A stretch of DNA of 64,000 nt from an uncultured Roseibium sp. GTDB taxonomy: Bacteria; Pseudomonadota; Alphaproteobacteria; Rhizobiales; Stappiaceae. Below, one piece after another: positions 27,176-35,634 of the stretch. The translations under genes were made by a program, and so were the position numbers. Position 1 is the stretch's first letter. Every line of letters begins with the position of its first letter. The notes under the pieces are model-generated. The model was not told where the DNA came from. It worked only from the letters and a program-made list of their open reading frames with translations, and did not search any database. The stretch is from the NCBI RefSeq assembly GCF_963669205.1, contig NZ_OY769915.1:842001-906000 (forward strand). Reading direction: 5' to 3'.

Positions 27176-27982
27176 ATGGACGGCCAAACGATTGTAAATG
27201 CGCTGATTTTGGGAATTGTCGAAGGACTGACGGAATTTATCCCTGTCTCTTCAACGGGACATCTGCTCCTGCTTGGTCACTTTCTCGGGTTTGAAAGTAC
27301 GGGAAAGACATTCGAGGTTTTGATCCAGCTGGGTGCGATTCTTGCGATTCTCTCGGTTTATTTCGCCAGATTGTGGACCCTGGCGCTCTCGTTGCCGAGC
27401 GACCCGGCCAGCCGCCGGTTTGTAGCCGGCATTCTGATCGCCTTTCTGCCGGCTGCCGTGATCGGTGTCATGCTGCACAGTTTCATCAAGGAAGTGCTCT
27501 TTGAAACACCGGCCCTCATCTGCACCACCTTGCTGGTGGGGGGTGTCATCCTGCTCTGGATCGACCGGTTGCCGCTGAAGCCACGTTACACCAATGTGAT
27601 GGACTATCCCCTGTCGCTATGCCTGAAGATCGGCTTCTGCCAGTGCCTTGCCATGGTTCCTGGCGTCTCCCGCTCCGGTGCGACAATCGCGGGTGCGTTG
27701 CTGATGGGAACAGACAAGCGCTCCGCCGCCGAGTTTTCGTTTTTCCTGGCCATGCCGACGATGGCCGGTGCCTTCGCCTATGACCTCTACAAGAACCGCA
27801 ACATCCTGTCCGCCGACGATGCCATGCTCATCACCATCGGCTTCGTGGCCTCGTTCATTTCCGGCGTATTCGTGGTGAAGGGGCTTCTGGATTTCGTCTC
27901 CAGGCACGGCTTCGCGCCATTTGCCTGGTGGCGCATCTTCGTGGGGCTCGCAGGGTTCGCCGGTCTTTATTTCCTGGGCTGA
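27176..27982 (+). CDS. uppP: Undecaprenyl-diphosphate phosphatase UppP/BacA
   Basis: 268 residues, about eight membrane helices. It has the two family signatures: GIVEGLTEFIPVSSTGHL near the N-terminus and MVPGVSRSGATI with active-site Ser/Arg in the middle. It regenerates undecaprenyl phosphate for peptidoglycan and other envelope polymers. ATG 27176 follows GGAG 11 nt upstream; 19 further open codons upstream are not family-like. Its last 16 bp overlap the convergent WYL regulator. Confidence 0.95.
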   Translation: MDGQTIVNALILGIVEGLTEFIPVSSTGHLLLLGHFLGFESTGKTFEVLIQLGAILAILSVYFARLWTLALSLPSDPASRRFVAGILIAFLPAAVIGVMLHSFIKEVLFETPALICTTLLVGGVILLWIDRLPLKPRYTNVMDYPLSLCLKIGFCQCLAMVPGVSRSGATIAGALLMGTDKRSAAEFSFFLAMPTMAGAFAYDLYKNRNILSADDAMLITIGFVASFISGVFVVKGLLDFVSRHGFAPFAWWRIFVGLAGFAGLYFLG

Positions 27983-29001
27983 TCCTCGGCGGACGGCCCG
28001 ATGCCGTAAAGCGATGTCAGCGCGGCAAGTTCGGTGGCGAACTCCGCGCGCAGGCTGTCCGGTGACAGCAGTTCGGCCCCGGGCCCGAGCCACCTGACAA
28101 GCGGCAGAATGCGGGCCCGGTCGGTGCTGGGGATTCTTAGCAGGATCCTGCCGTCCCCGGCGGGCGTGAACACCGCGTGCCGGTAGTACCAGTCCGCGCT
28201 CAGTTTCTTGGCCTGGCCGGCGGTGATCAGGATCTTGGCGATCTCCTCTTCCTGCTCCCACCTGCGCATGGCCTGCGACAGCCAGGCACCGCCCAGCAGC
28301 GTCTTGATGGAAAACGTCTTGTCTGGCCGGAAGAACATGCCGCTGATCTCAAGATCCCGCACACGGTCTGCCCGGTAGACCTTCACTGTCTGCGTGTCGA
28401 CACAGCGTCCTGCAAGATACCAGAGGTCCCGGTCGAACATGACGCCGTAAGGCTCGACATCATGCGCCTTGGCCGTATTGCGTGACGGGTTGACGTGGTT
28501 GAACCGCACGCGCTTGCCGTCCAGGATACCGGCCATGAAACCGTCCAGCGCCCGCTGCCAGTCTTCCGTCGGCTCGGCCTTCGTGCCGGCATGAAAGATA
28601 TCGGGCGGTATCGGTTCGATGCCGACGATCTTGTCCGCCTCCTTGAGCAGGCCGTGGACCGTTTTCGGAAGCGTTGCCAGCAGTTTCTTTTCCGCAGACG
28701 CCAGATCGTTCACCAGCGGTACGGTACGGCTGCTGCGCACCAGCGCCATGGCGGCAAGGAGCGCGGCCGTCTCGTCGCGTGACAGGGCGACGGGCGGCTG
28801 AAGATAGCCGCTGGCGAGCCGGTAGCCGCCTTCCGCTCCGCGTTCCGCATCGACGGGAACGCCGAGGGCGATCAGCCTGTCGATGTCCCGGTAGATGGTC
28901 CTGAGGGACACCTGGAAGCGTTCGGCGAGCACGGTCGCCGGGACGAGTTTGCCGCCGGTCAGCAGCAGCAGAATGCCGAGCGCGCGTTCAATCGGGTTCA
29001 T
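27967..29001 (-). CDS. YafY-type transcriptional regulator with WYL domain
   Basis: 344 residues. N-terminal winged HTH (LAERFQVSLRTIYRDIDRLIALGVPV), a central WYL domain (VEPYGVMFDRDLWYLAGRCVD) and a C-terminal WCX-like region. WYL domains sense nucleic-acid ligands or other small molecules. The gene faces the DUF1127 gene across a 147-bp promoter region that contains the inverted repeat CCTGAC-N8-GTCAGG at 29075-29094, a likely operator for self-regulation. Confidence 0.9.
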   Translation of the reverse strand: MNPIERALGILLLLTGGKLVPATVLAERFQVSLRTIYRDIDRLIALGVPVDAERGAEGGYRLASGYLQPPVALSRDETAALLAAMALVRSSRTVPLVNDLASAEKKLLATLPKTVHGLLKEADKIVGIEPIPPDIFHAGTKAEPTEDWQRALDGFMAGILDGKRVRFNHVNPSRNTAKAHDVEPYGVMFDRDLWYLAGRCVDTQTVKVYRADRVRDLEISGMFFRPDKTFSIKTLLGGAWLSQAMRRWEQEEEIAKILITAGQAKKLSADWYYRHAVFTPAGDGRILLRIPSTDRARILPLVRWLGPGAELLSPDSLRAEFATELAALTSLYGIGPSAEDQPRK

Positions 29002-29074
29002 GAAAAGGGACCTTGGACGGTTGTTTCGAAAAAAATCATATCCCGGGAACAGAACGAGATCAAACCTGACTCAC

Positions 29075-29094
29075 AGCTGTCAGGATTGACCTGC
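29075..29094. promoter_or_regulatory. Candidate operator in the WYL-regulator/DUF1127 intergenic region
   Basis: The inverted repeat CCTGAC-N8-GTCAGG sits between two divergent genes, about 74 bp before the regulator start and 55 bp before the DUF1127 start. Dyad half-sites of this size suit a dimeric HTH protein such as the adjacent regulator. Inference from position and symmetry. Confidence 0.4.
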
Positions 29095-29148
29095 CATCTT
29101 GGTGTTGTCGCCGCGAAACGGCGATGATGATCCCCGAGGAGTTGAGAG

Positions 29149-29382
29149 ATGAGCTATGAGATTGAAACCGTTTTCCGCAGCCGTGCGCACAGCCGCAGCA
29201 TTGTGTTCACCGTTCTTCGTGTATGTGCCGACGAGCTCCGCCGGTATTTTCGCCGCCGGACAACTGCCCGTGCCCTTTCTCACCTGAATGAACAGGAGTT
29301 GAAGGACATTGGCCTCAGACGCACCGAACGCGGCTACAGCGAATTGCACCAGGACCGCTACGGCGCGCACTTCTGGAAATAA
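29149..29382 (+). CDS. DUF1127 domain protein
   Basis: 77 residues. The C-terminal half carries the Arg-rich DUF1127 helix-turn-helix-like motif: RRRTTARALSHLNEQELKDIGL. Small DUF1127 proteins are common in alphaproteobacteria; some affect RNA metabolism and phosphate or envelope stress responses. GAGGAG upstream of the ATG supports the start. It is divergent from the WYL regulator and followed by the nested inverted-repeat element at 29411-29673. Confidence 0.88.
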   Translation: MSYEIETVFRSRAHSRSIVFTVLRVCADELRRYFRRRTTARALSHLNEQELKDIGLRRTERGYSELHQDRYGAHFWK

Positions 29383-29410
29383 GAACGGCCGGCGGCTGAC
29401 TTGAACAGTC

Positions 29411-29673
29411 ATACCAACCTCAATTAGTAAGTACCTATTCGATGGCCTTTTTCAGGTTTGCCGGCAAGGAGCGGTGCGCGGGCCGGCCTGGTTGGCCGGT
29501 CAAGCGGCGCGACGCAGTCCGGCGGGCCTGAAAAAACCACCGGAGGCCGTGACATGAGAGTGTTCCGCCGCGTTGCGCATCTTGGCCGATGCCCCACATC
29601 GCCCCGCGACACGCTCCTCGCGGCACACTCTCATGTCACGGTCGGATAGATTCTTACTTATTGAGGTTGGTAT
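29411..29673. repeat. Nested inverted-repeat (MITE-like) element
   Basis: Outer arms of 21 bp (29411-29431 and 29653-29673) match at 20 positions after reversal (ATACCAACCTCAAT then T/A then AGTAAG). Inside is a second, perfect 17-bp pair, CCGTGACATGAGAGTGT at 29547-29563 with its complement at 29625-29641. The right arm ends exactly on the MFS stop codon. No transposase frame fits inside. Target-site duplication was not clear. Confidence 0.65.
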
Positions 29674-30926
29674 CAGCCGCCGGTCTTTCGAAGGAGGGCC
29701 TTCACTTCCGGCTTGTTCCACAACAGGAACATTACCACCAGCGCGGTCAGGGCGCACGCGATCACGATGTAGAACGGCAGGTCGAGATTGATCCCGATCA
29801 GTTCGCCTCCGATCAGCGACATGGCGCCCGCATTGAAGGTGAAGACCGCAATCGTCATCCCCATTACCCATCCCTGTTCTTCCGGCCCGACCGAAGCCGA
29901 GAAGATCGACAGCAGTGTCGGGTAGGCGATACCGAAAATGAAGAAAAAGCAGAAGATCGGCACATAGGTCAGCGGGCCGTCCGGCGACAGGATGAACAGG
30001 CACGTCGCCAGGATCCAGACGATGAAATTCACCGCCAGGATGCGCTCCTTGGTGAACCTCTTCTGCACGGGCACGACGAAGAACGTACTCGAAATCGCGA
30101 TGGCCGCGCCGATGGTCATCATGGCGAAGCTGCTACCGAGAACGCCGTAGCCGAACCGGCTGGTCAGATAGTTGTCGACGAAGACGTAGAATGTCACGTT
30201 TGCCAGGTGAAAGAAGAACAGGACGATCGTCAGCCGGATGACGAGCGGAAAGTCCCTGATCCGCCACAGCGTCTCGAAGATTTCCGCCGGGCGCAGCGCG
30301 AAGTCTTCCCGCTCTTCCGGGTCCTCCTTGTAGAAGAAGACAACCAGAACAACCGCGATCGCAACAAGCACGAGGCTGGCAAAGAACGGCAGCTTTATGC
30401 TGGCGATGCTTCCGATCAGGACGGGGTCGGACAGGAACCCGCCGATCAGCGGGCCGCCGACGAGCCCGAAACTGATGCCGAGCATGATGTAGCCCATGTT
30501 TCTCGACAGGTCTTCGTCATCGGTGCTGCCGTCCACCATGGCGGCCTGGGCGATCGGCTGGTTGCCGGCCGTCAGCCCGGTGATCGCGCGCCCGAGAATG
30601 AGCAGGAGAAAGCTGTTGGCGTAGAGCGCGATGATGGTGAGCGCATAGCCGGCGAACGCGCCGAACAGGCAGATCAGGATGGCATTCTTGCGCCCGATCT
30701 GGTCCGACAATTTCGAGATATAGGGCGCGCCGAAGAACCAGCAGATGAAAAAGATGCCGATGATGAGCCCGTAGTTGAAGTGGCGGGCGGCGGTCGACGT
30801 GTCCTTCGCCAGGATCGACGTGCTCGGTTCCATGATCAGGCCGTTGATGATCGGGAACACCAGTCCCTGACCCAGAAGGTCGACGAAAACGACAAAAACC
30901 ATGGTTATCTTGGCAATGGGTGACAT
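29673..30926 (-). CDS. MFS transporter
   Basis: 417 residues with about 12 hydrophobic helices. The loop 2-3 motif A is present (YISKLSDQIGRKNA) and GRAITGLTAGNQP resembles the motif C region of drug:H+ antiporters of the TetA class. ATG 30926 starts MSPIAKITMVFVVFVDLLGQG, a typical DxxGxG first helix. The substrate is unknown; efflux of a small molecule is the usual role. Its stop is abutted by the repeat at 29411-29673. Confidence 0.88.
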   Translation of the reverse strand: MSPIAKITMVFVVFVDLLGQGLVFPIINGLIMEPSTSILAKDTSTAARHFNYGLIIGIFFICWFFGAPYISKLSDQIGRKNAILICLFGAFAGYALTIIALYANSFLLLILGRAITGLTAGNQPIAQAAMVDGSTDDEDLSRNMGYIMLGISFGLVGGPLIGGFLSDPVLIGSIASIKLPFFASLVLVAIAVVLVVFFYKEDPEEREDFALRPAEIFETLWRIRDFPLVIRLTIVLFFFHLANVTFYVFVDNYLTSRFGYGVLGSSFAMMTIGAAIAISSTFFVVPVQKRFTKERILAVNFIVWILATCLFILSPDGPLTYVPIFCFFFIFGIAYPTLLSIFSASVGPEEQGWVMGMTIAVFTFNAGAMSLIGGELIGINLDLPFYIVIACALTALVVMFLLWNKPEVKALLRKTGG

Positions 30927-31075
30927 GGCCCCCTCCTGTCAGGAGAAAGCCTAGAACCATTTTCAACAAAATTGAAGCGTTCCGGAGAATCTGGCCTGGC
31001 GCGCTCCTGAAGAAGCTTGCGTTGCTTTTGGCCGCGTTCCCGCTTCCGGAGGCGGCCGGACCTGCTGAATGAGCT

Positions 31076-31207
31076 TGTCATTCCGGCTGAAGCGCAGCGG
31101 AAGGCCGGAACCCAGTAGTCACTTGTTTTTCCATCTTCGCCGTGGTCGCCGGCCACACGGGATACTGGGTCCCGGTCTTGCCGCCTGCACGGCAAACCGG
31201 GATGACA
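31076..31207 (-). repeat. Dispersed intergenic repeat, copy A
   Basis: Starts TGTCATTCCGGCTGAAGC and ends CAAACCGGGATGACA, so each end is itself a TGTCAT/ATGACA palindrome. Read on the minus strand it matches copy B at 31335-31465 along most of its length (TGTCATCCCGGTTTGCC, CCGGGACCCAGTA, CCGGCGACCACGGCGAAGA). The similarity with copy C extends beyond its end into 31208-31265. Confidence 0.75.
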
Positions 31208-31334
31208 ACCCTTGGATAGCCAATCAACCGCGACACCACCACAACGGTCCAGATAGAGCCAGGGCAGTCTCATCCTGAGAATGCGGCATAACTCCGTTCG
31301 ATGCCAAGTTGGGATACGGTATTTTTTCCGGATT

Positions 31335-31465
31335 TGTCATCCCGGTTTGCCGCGCGAGCGGCAAGACCGGGACCCAGTACTCCGTGTGGCCGGCGACCAC
31401 GGCGAAGACGGCGAAACAGATGTTTCTGGGTTCCGGCCTACCGCTTTGCTTCAGCCGGGATGACA
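31335..31465 (+). repeat. Dispersed intergenic repeat, copy B
   Basis: Inverted relative to copy A and similar over its whole length, with a short difference in the middle and in the ends (CTTCAGCCGGGATGACA). Two facing copies could fold back on each other in RNA. Confidence 0.75.
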
Positions 31466-31615
31466 AGTTCATTGTCTGCGGACCGCCTCACGAGATCCAA
31501 GTCGGCCTGAACAGGATAGCAGCGCAGTTGATCTGGCAATCCATGCCGCGACGCCAGGAGATGTTTGAGCTCGGAAAGACGGGTGCTGGCGGGAAAACGT
31601 TCCTGCCACGGCTGT

Positions 31616-31668
31616 CACCTCTCCCGCGGGGAGAGGTCGGCCTGAAAGGCCGGGTGAGGGGACAGGTG
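31616..31668. repeat. Double-hairpin intergenic repeat
   Basis: CCTCTCCC-GC-GGGGAGAGG is followed at once by CGGCCTGAAAGGCCG and GGTGAGGGG. Elements of this form are widespread between genes in alphaproteobacteria; here it is one copy. Confidence 0.6.
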
Positions 31669-31799
31669 TTGACTGATCATTCCGAAACATACCCCCCGCT
31701 CCCATTGTGAGAGGGGAATACGCCGCAAGGTGTCGCGTCTTGAACACGGTTGCTGCGGGAAAGCGCCGATGCGCGTCCTCCGGATGAAGGTTTCGGAAC

Positions 31800-31905
31800 T
31801 CTATCCGGGCCGTATTGGCGGTGTGGCGTTTGATTGGCCATCCAAGGAGTGTCATCCCGGTTTGCCGCGCAAACGTAAAGAGCGGGATCCGGTACCCCTT
31901 TCGGC
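31800..31905 (+). repeat. Dispersed intergenic repeat, partial copy C
   Basis: TGATTGGCCATCCAAGG followed by GTGTCATCCCGGTTTGCCG parallels the minus-strand reading of copy A and its flank (TGATTGGCTATCCAAGG, TTGTCATCCCGG). The second half has diverged or been replaced. Confidence 0.6.
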
Positions 31906-32001
31906 CAGCGATCAAAAAGCCGGTGAGGCAGGCGATCACTGTTTCCAGGCTTTCGGCCGCGCCGTGCCTGTCTTCTGCGAGCGCCCGGTCTTCGTCACAG
32001 T

Positions 32002-32976
32002 TCAGACGCGCTTGTGCGCGTCGTATTGCCCGTGTTGCCGGAAGCGTTCCAGGTAGGTCGGCAGGATGCTGGCCAGCGTGGCCGGCTTGATACCGATCCC
32101 TTCCAGCGTGCGCCCGTCCTTGATCGCGGCGTCGGAGACCACGTTGTCCGTCTTCAGGAGTTCCACCTGATCGGCCGTGAGCGGCGCACCGGGAAGCAGC
32201 TGCATGACCTTGCCCATCGCGGAGGCGACCGGGAACGGGATAGGCAGCAGGAAACGCGACCGGCGCGTGATCTCCAGCATCTCCTCCAGGCAGTCGCGGA
32301 AGCTCTTGTGTTCCGGCCCGCCGAGCTCGTAGGTCGCGCCCGGTGTCAGCTCACCGTCGACGGATCGTGCCACCGCCTCGGCGACATCGCAGACATAGAC
32401 CGGCTGGAATTTGGTCTCGCCGCCGCCGATCAGCGGCAGGGCGGGTGCGAACCGCGCCATTTCCGCGAACTGGTTGAAGAAGTCGTCTTCCGGCCCGAAC
32501 ACGATCGACGGGCGCAGGATTACGCTGTCCGGCAGCGTCTCCAGGACACCGGCTTCGCCGGCGGCCTTGGTGCGCGCATATTGGGACGTGCTGTCCGCGT
32601 CGGCACCGATCGCCGAGATATGCGTGATCGCGGAAAGTCCGGCGCCGCGGGCGGCCTCGGCGATCGCGCGGGCCCCGAAGGCCTGCACGGCATCGAAGGT
32701 CTGGTTGCCGGTCGGGGCAAGAATGCCGACCGCGTTGATGACGGCGTCAGAGCCGATCACCGCGCGGTCGATCGACCAGCGGTAGCGCAGGTTCGCCTGC
32801 ACCGCCATGATCTGTCCGGGCGCACCGAGCAGCTGCAGGTGCGTCGCCAGGTCCGGCCGCCGGACGGCGGCCCGGATCCGGTAGCCGCGCCGTGCCAGCG
32901 ACTGCACGATATGCCGGCCGAGGAAGCCCGACCCGCCGAAGATTGTGACGAGTTTGCCGTTGAGAGGTGTGGACAT
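32002..32976 (-). CDS. NAD(P)-binding protein, complex I NDUFA9-like (atypical SDR)
   Basis: 324 residues. N-terminal Rossmann motif VTIFGGSGFLGRHIVQSLARRG, then VINAVGIL, YARTKAAGE (Y-x-x-x-K, active-site position of SDRs) and VILRPSIVFGPEDDF. The NDUFA9-like class binds NAD(P)H and, in alphaproteobacteria, includes an accessory subunit of complex I. Length matches. It lies alone, upstream of tRNA-Leu on the other strand. Role in complex I is by family only; no nuo genes are in the window. Confidence 0.88.
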   Translation of the reverse strand: MSTPLNGKLVTIFGGSGFLGRHIVQSLARRGYRIRAAVRRPDLATHLQLLGAPGQIMAVQANLRYRWSIDRAVIGSDAVINAVGILAPTGNQTFDAVQAFGARAIAEAARGAGLSAITHISAIGADADSTSQYARTKAAGEAGVLETLPDSVILRPSIVFGPEDDFFNQFAEMARFAPALPLIGGGETKFQPVYVCDVAEAVARSVDGELTPGATYELGGPEHKSFRDCLEEMLEITRRSRFLLPIPFPVASAMGKVMQLLPGAPLTADQVELLKTDNVVSDAAIKDGRTLEGIGIKPATLASILPTYLERFRQHGQYDAHKRV

Positions 32977-33153
32977 CTGGAAATGCCTTTTTTCGCGTCC
33001 GAACTGAAGGGGCCGAAGCGCCAGCGCCGCGCCCGTCAGCTTGTTTCTTAGACCTTTGTGAGCCGGGTGTGAAGGGCTCCCTGCGTTTGATCAAAAAAAG
33101 TCGCACCTTGCGATTGACAAGGGCCAGCACGGCGCTTACAAGCCCCCCTCACA

Positions 33154-33240
33154 GCCCAGGTGGCGGAACTGGTAGACGCGCTAGCTTCAGGTGCTAGTGC
33201 CCTTATGGGCGTGGAGGTTCGAGTCCTCTCCTGGGCACCA
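33154..33240 (+). tRNA. tRNA-Leu (anticodon CAG)
   Basis: 87 nt with the acceptor stem GCCCAGG/CCTGGGC and encoded CCA. The anticodon stem CTAGC/GCTAG encloses loop TTCAGGT, so the anticodon is CAG and reads CUG codons. A long variable arm (TGCCCTTATGGGCGT) marks a class II tRNA. The T-arm has GTTCGAGTC. It is the probable target of the neighbouring integrase remnant. Confidence 0.97.
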
Positions 33241-33241
33241 T

Positions 33242-33259
33242 CACTCTTCAAGAGTGTTT
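33242..33259 (+). terminator. Short hairpin after tRNA-Leu
   Basis: CACTC-TTCAA-GAGTG followed by TTT begins right after the CCA end of the tRNA. It is small but suitably placed for a tRNA terminator. Confidence 0.4.
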
Positions 33260-33323
33260 CCCGCCAAATACTTATACGATGTCATAGGCTTAGGGTCACC
33301 AAGTGGTACAACAAGGTGGTCCG

Positions 33324-33970
33324 ATGGTCCTGTCCATGTCTCGTCCCTGGAAGCATCCCAAAACAGGTTTCTATTGGTATCGTAAGGTCGTTCCGAAGCC
33401 TTTCGGTCGGTCATCGGCAAGACCGAGATTCGCCGCACTCTACGCACGAAGGACCCTCAGGAAGCGAAGCGGGCATTTGTCAACGTGGCTGCCGAGGTGG
33501 AGAGCCTTCTCACAGCCCATTCCAATCCTCCAGTGACACTGACACGACGGGAACTCTCGGGGTTCAGTGGCTCCTTGTAGCGTCAGACTGTCGAGCGGAT
33601 GTCGGACGAAGCTGGGTCTCCTGCAACATGGGAACATCTGGAGCCTCCGGGTACCCAAGCCAGAACGAACGGGAGGCTTGAGGCAAGGTATGGGGAAACG
33701 GTGCACGATCTGGTTCGTCGTGAGGGTCTCAACGTCGATCAGGGGAACCATGAGCGGCGTCTACAGGCGGCAAGCGAGGCGCTGCTTCAGGCCATCCAGC
33801 AACTGAAACGCGATGCGCTAGGCGGCAACGGCCCCGATCCCGACGCCGATAGGTTCCCCGCGCAGCGAAGATCCGGATCGTGTCAGAGAGGAGATTGCCG
33901 GGCGCTACGCGCCGTCTTGCAGCAAAAACAAGCTCGGCCAACGCAGGATCAGTTCAATCCGTTCAGATAA
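33324..33970 (+). pseudogene. Broken tyrosine-recombinase/integrase (N-terminal part, DUF6538-like)
   Basis: The start MVLSMSRPWKHPKTGFYWYRKVVP is a typical integrase N-terminus. Near base 33405 the frame shifts: continuation VIGKTEIRRTLRTKDPQEAK lies in another frame. A TAG at 33578-33580 interrupts that frame, after which the same frame resumes with RQTVERMSDEAGSPATWEHL and goes on to DPDADRFP at about 33862. The catalytic C-terminal half (R...HxxR...Y) is absent. So the gene has a frameshift, a nonsense codon and a truncation. It starts 84 bp from the tRNA-Leu 3' end, the usual place for a site-specific integrase, marking a decayed mobile island. Confidence 0.75.
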
Positions 33971-34833
33971 CCGGACGCGGAACCGCGTCCGGACATGGAG
34001 AAAAAGACGCCGTTATCGCGCTCGGCGGCGTTTGACTTCTGCCGAACCCTGTTCCTCAGAGCCTCGGCTGTAATGGAAACTCCCACCTCAAGATTTGAGT
34101 GGTGTTCACCAAGGCTGGGATCAATCAGGCCATGCTGGTAACGGTCGACAAGCGCTTCAGGCAGATCAACAAGCCAGAAGTTTTCATCAGAATGGAAGGA
34201 CAGAAGGATCGTATATGGGTCAATCCCGTGTTCTTTGATCATCGTCTCAATCAGAACCATGCCATCGTCAGATGAAAGTCCCAACTCCCGGCGAATGGCC
34301 CGGGGCGCTGCCGTGTATCTGTAGGCGGGTGGTGCCCGGCGCGGCAGTCGAAAGAACAATGGTGGCTTTTCAAGCAGGCTGGGGCAAAGCGCGCCAATCT
34401 TTTCGATGAAGACCTTTCCAACGCCGAAATCGTCGCCATGAAAGGCAATCATGTGCTCAACCGATTTGTAGGCAATCTGTTCATGCCCGGCGAATTCGGC
34501 GGAACTCACATCACCTATCCAGACGTCGTTCTGGTAATCGACGTCCAGAAGCGTGAATTCACATCCGGTGATCCCGATGCTGAAATTCCATTGGTGCTCG
34601 AAAAGACGATTTGCCTCTCCCGGATTGCGCGTCAGGATCTTGATCCCGATGACACCGAATGGCGCTTCACGTGAGATCATCTTTTGAACGGCACCGTCCT
34701 GAATATCAAAGACGGTGGAGGTGTTCCACAAGTTGATGAGATGAGACTGGAACTCTGCGCCGATCGCATCAATCAGTCTTTCAACGCGGCCCTTGCTTGG
34801 TGACACATCAGTCTCCGGTCTCTGTTCGGTCAC
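33949..34833 (-). CDS. Hypothetical protein
   Basis: 294 residues, soluble, with no signal peptide or membrane segment. Notable segments: GVIGIKILTRNPGEANRLFEH, WIGDVSSAEFAGHEQIAYKSVEHM, and RAIRRELGLSSDDGMVLIE. The fold cannot be named. It starts at ATG 34833 after a short AT-containing leader and its 3' end overlaps the integrase remnant by 22 bp. It may be leftover cargo of the integrated element; composition was not measured. Confidence 0.55.
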   Translation of the reverse strand: MTEQRPETDVSPSKGRVERLIDAIGAEFQSHLINLWNTSTVFDIQDGAVQKMISREAPFGVIGIKILTRNPGEANRLFEHQWNFSIGITGCEFTLLDVDYQNDVWIGDVSSAEFAGHEQIAYKSVEHMIAFHGDDFGVGKVFIEKIGALCPSLLEKPPLFFRLPRRAPPAYRYTAAPRAIRRELGLSSDDGMVLIETMIKEHGIDPYTILLSFHSDENFWLVDLPEALVDRYQHGLIDPSLGEHHSNLEVGVSITAEALRNRVRQKSNAAERDNGVFFSMSGRGSASGYLNGLN

Positions 34834-35007
34834 TCGTCCTGCCGATCAATATATGTCATCTCAGCATTGCCGGTAACTCCCTACCTTTCAAAAAAGCGCC
34901 CCTGAAGAGGTTTGGTGAGCCCGGCACATCAGACCTTCATCACCGTCGTTCGATTTGAATGCGGCGAAGGCCCGGTCCGGGCCAAAACCTACTGAGCCCG
35001 CCCGCCC

Positions 35008-35634
35008 TCAATACATCCGGGTTTTTTCGTCGTGGTCGTGCTTGGCGAAAACTTCATCAACTGTCCGGCCATCGTCAACGACTGTGACTTGCCAGTCCGC
35101 AAGCCGGGGGGCAGTCCCGCGTTCAGGCCAAGTATCGGCGCGCCAAATTCCCGAGCGGATCAGTGATTTCGAGCAATGCATGAATGCCTCTTCAATATCG
35201 ACGACTAGAGCGAGTTCCGGATCTTTTCCATTCACTGCCATCCGGGCACAGAGTGCTTTATCGCGCACGATCCTTGCTTTGCCTACTAAACGTAAAGTGA
35301 AGTTGTGACCGGGAACGATGAAAATGATCGCGACGTTGGGATCGGTCAGAATGTTACAGAAGCCGTCTACGCGATTGTTCCCAAGGCGTTCGGGGATCGC
35401 GAGTGTGTTGTCATCAAGAACCTTAACAAACCCGGCGGGATCACCTTTTGGCGTGACATCAATAAGCCCATTCTCGTCCTTTGTGCCTAAGACGATGAAC
35501 GGTGACAGCTTGATGAATTGCCTGCCCACTTCATTTAGTCGATTGGAAACTTTCAACGCGGCTGGAGCCGTTTCACTAAACGGTAGGAGTTCACGTAAGC
35601 GTTTCAGATCATGAATCTCTTCTTCAAATTGCAC
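35008..35634 (-). CDS. Pyridoxamine 5'-phosphate oxidase-family FMN protein
   Basis: 208 residues. KLSPFIVLGTKDENGLIDVTPKGDP and LAIPERLGNNRVDGFCNILTDPNV (contiguous pieces) are the flavin-binding beta-barrel signature of the MSMEG_1061-type PNPOx-like family; PGHNFTLRLVGKARI follows. Such proteins bind FMN or F420 and reduce small molecules; the substrate is unknown. It is separated from the preceding gene by 174 bp. Confidence 0.82.
   Translation of the reverse strand: MQFEEEIHDLKRLRELLPFSETAPAALKVSNRLNEVGRQFIKLSPFIVLGTKDENGLIDVTPKGDPAGFVKVLDDNTLAIPERLGNNRVDGFCNILTDPNVAIIFIVPGHNFTLRLVGKARIVRDKALCARMAVNGKDPELALVVDIEEAFMHCSKSLIRSGIWRADTWPERGTAPRLADWQVTVVDDGRTVDEVFAKHDHDEKTRMY

Larger units (their letters stand above)
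30927..32001. other. Repeat-rich non-coding region between the MFS and NDUFA9-like genes
   Basis: There is no convincing gene in about 1.07 kb. It holds at least two related long palindromic repeats in opposite orientation (31076-31207 and 31335-31465), a partial third (31800-31905) and an unrelated double-hairpin repeat (31616-31668). Open frames on both strands here read through the repeats and are not family-like. Confidence 0.7.

Noticed and set aside
31309..31710. 133-codon frame in the repeat island
   Set aside because: Reads through copy B and the double-hairpin repeat; no protein-like content.
34969..34983. GGCCCGGTCCGGGCC hairpin as a terminator
   Set aside because: Very short loop and no T-run on either strand; kept only as a note.
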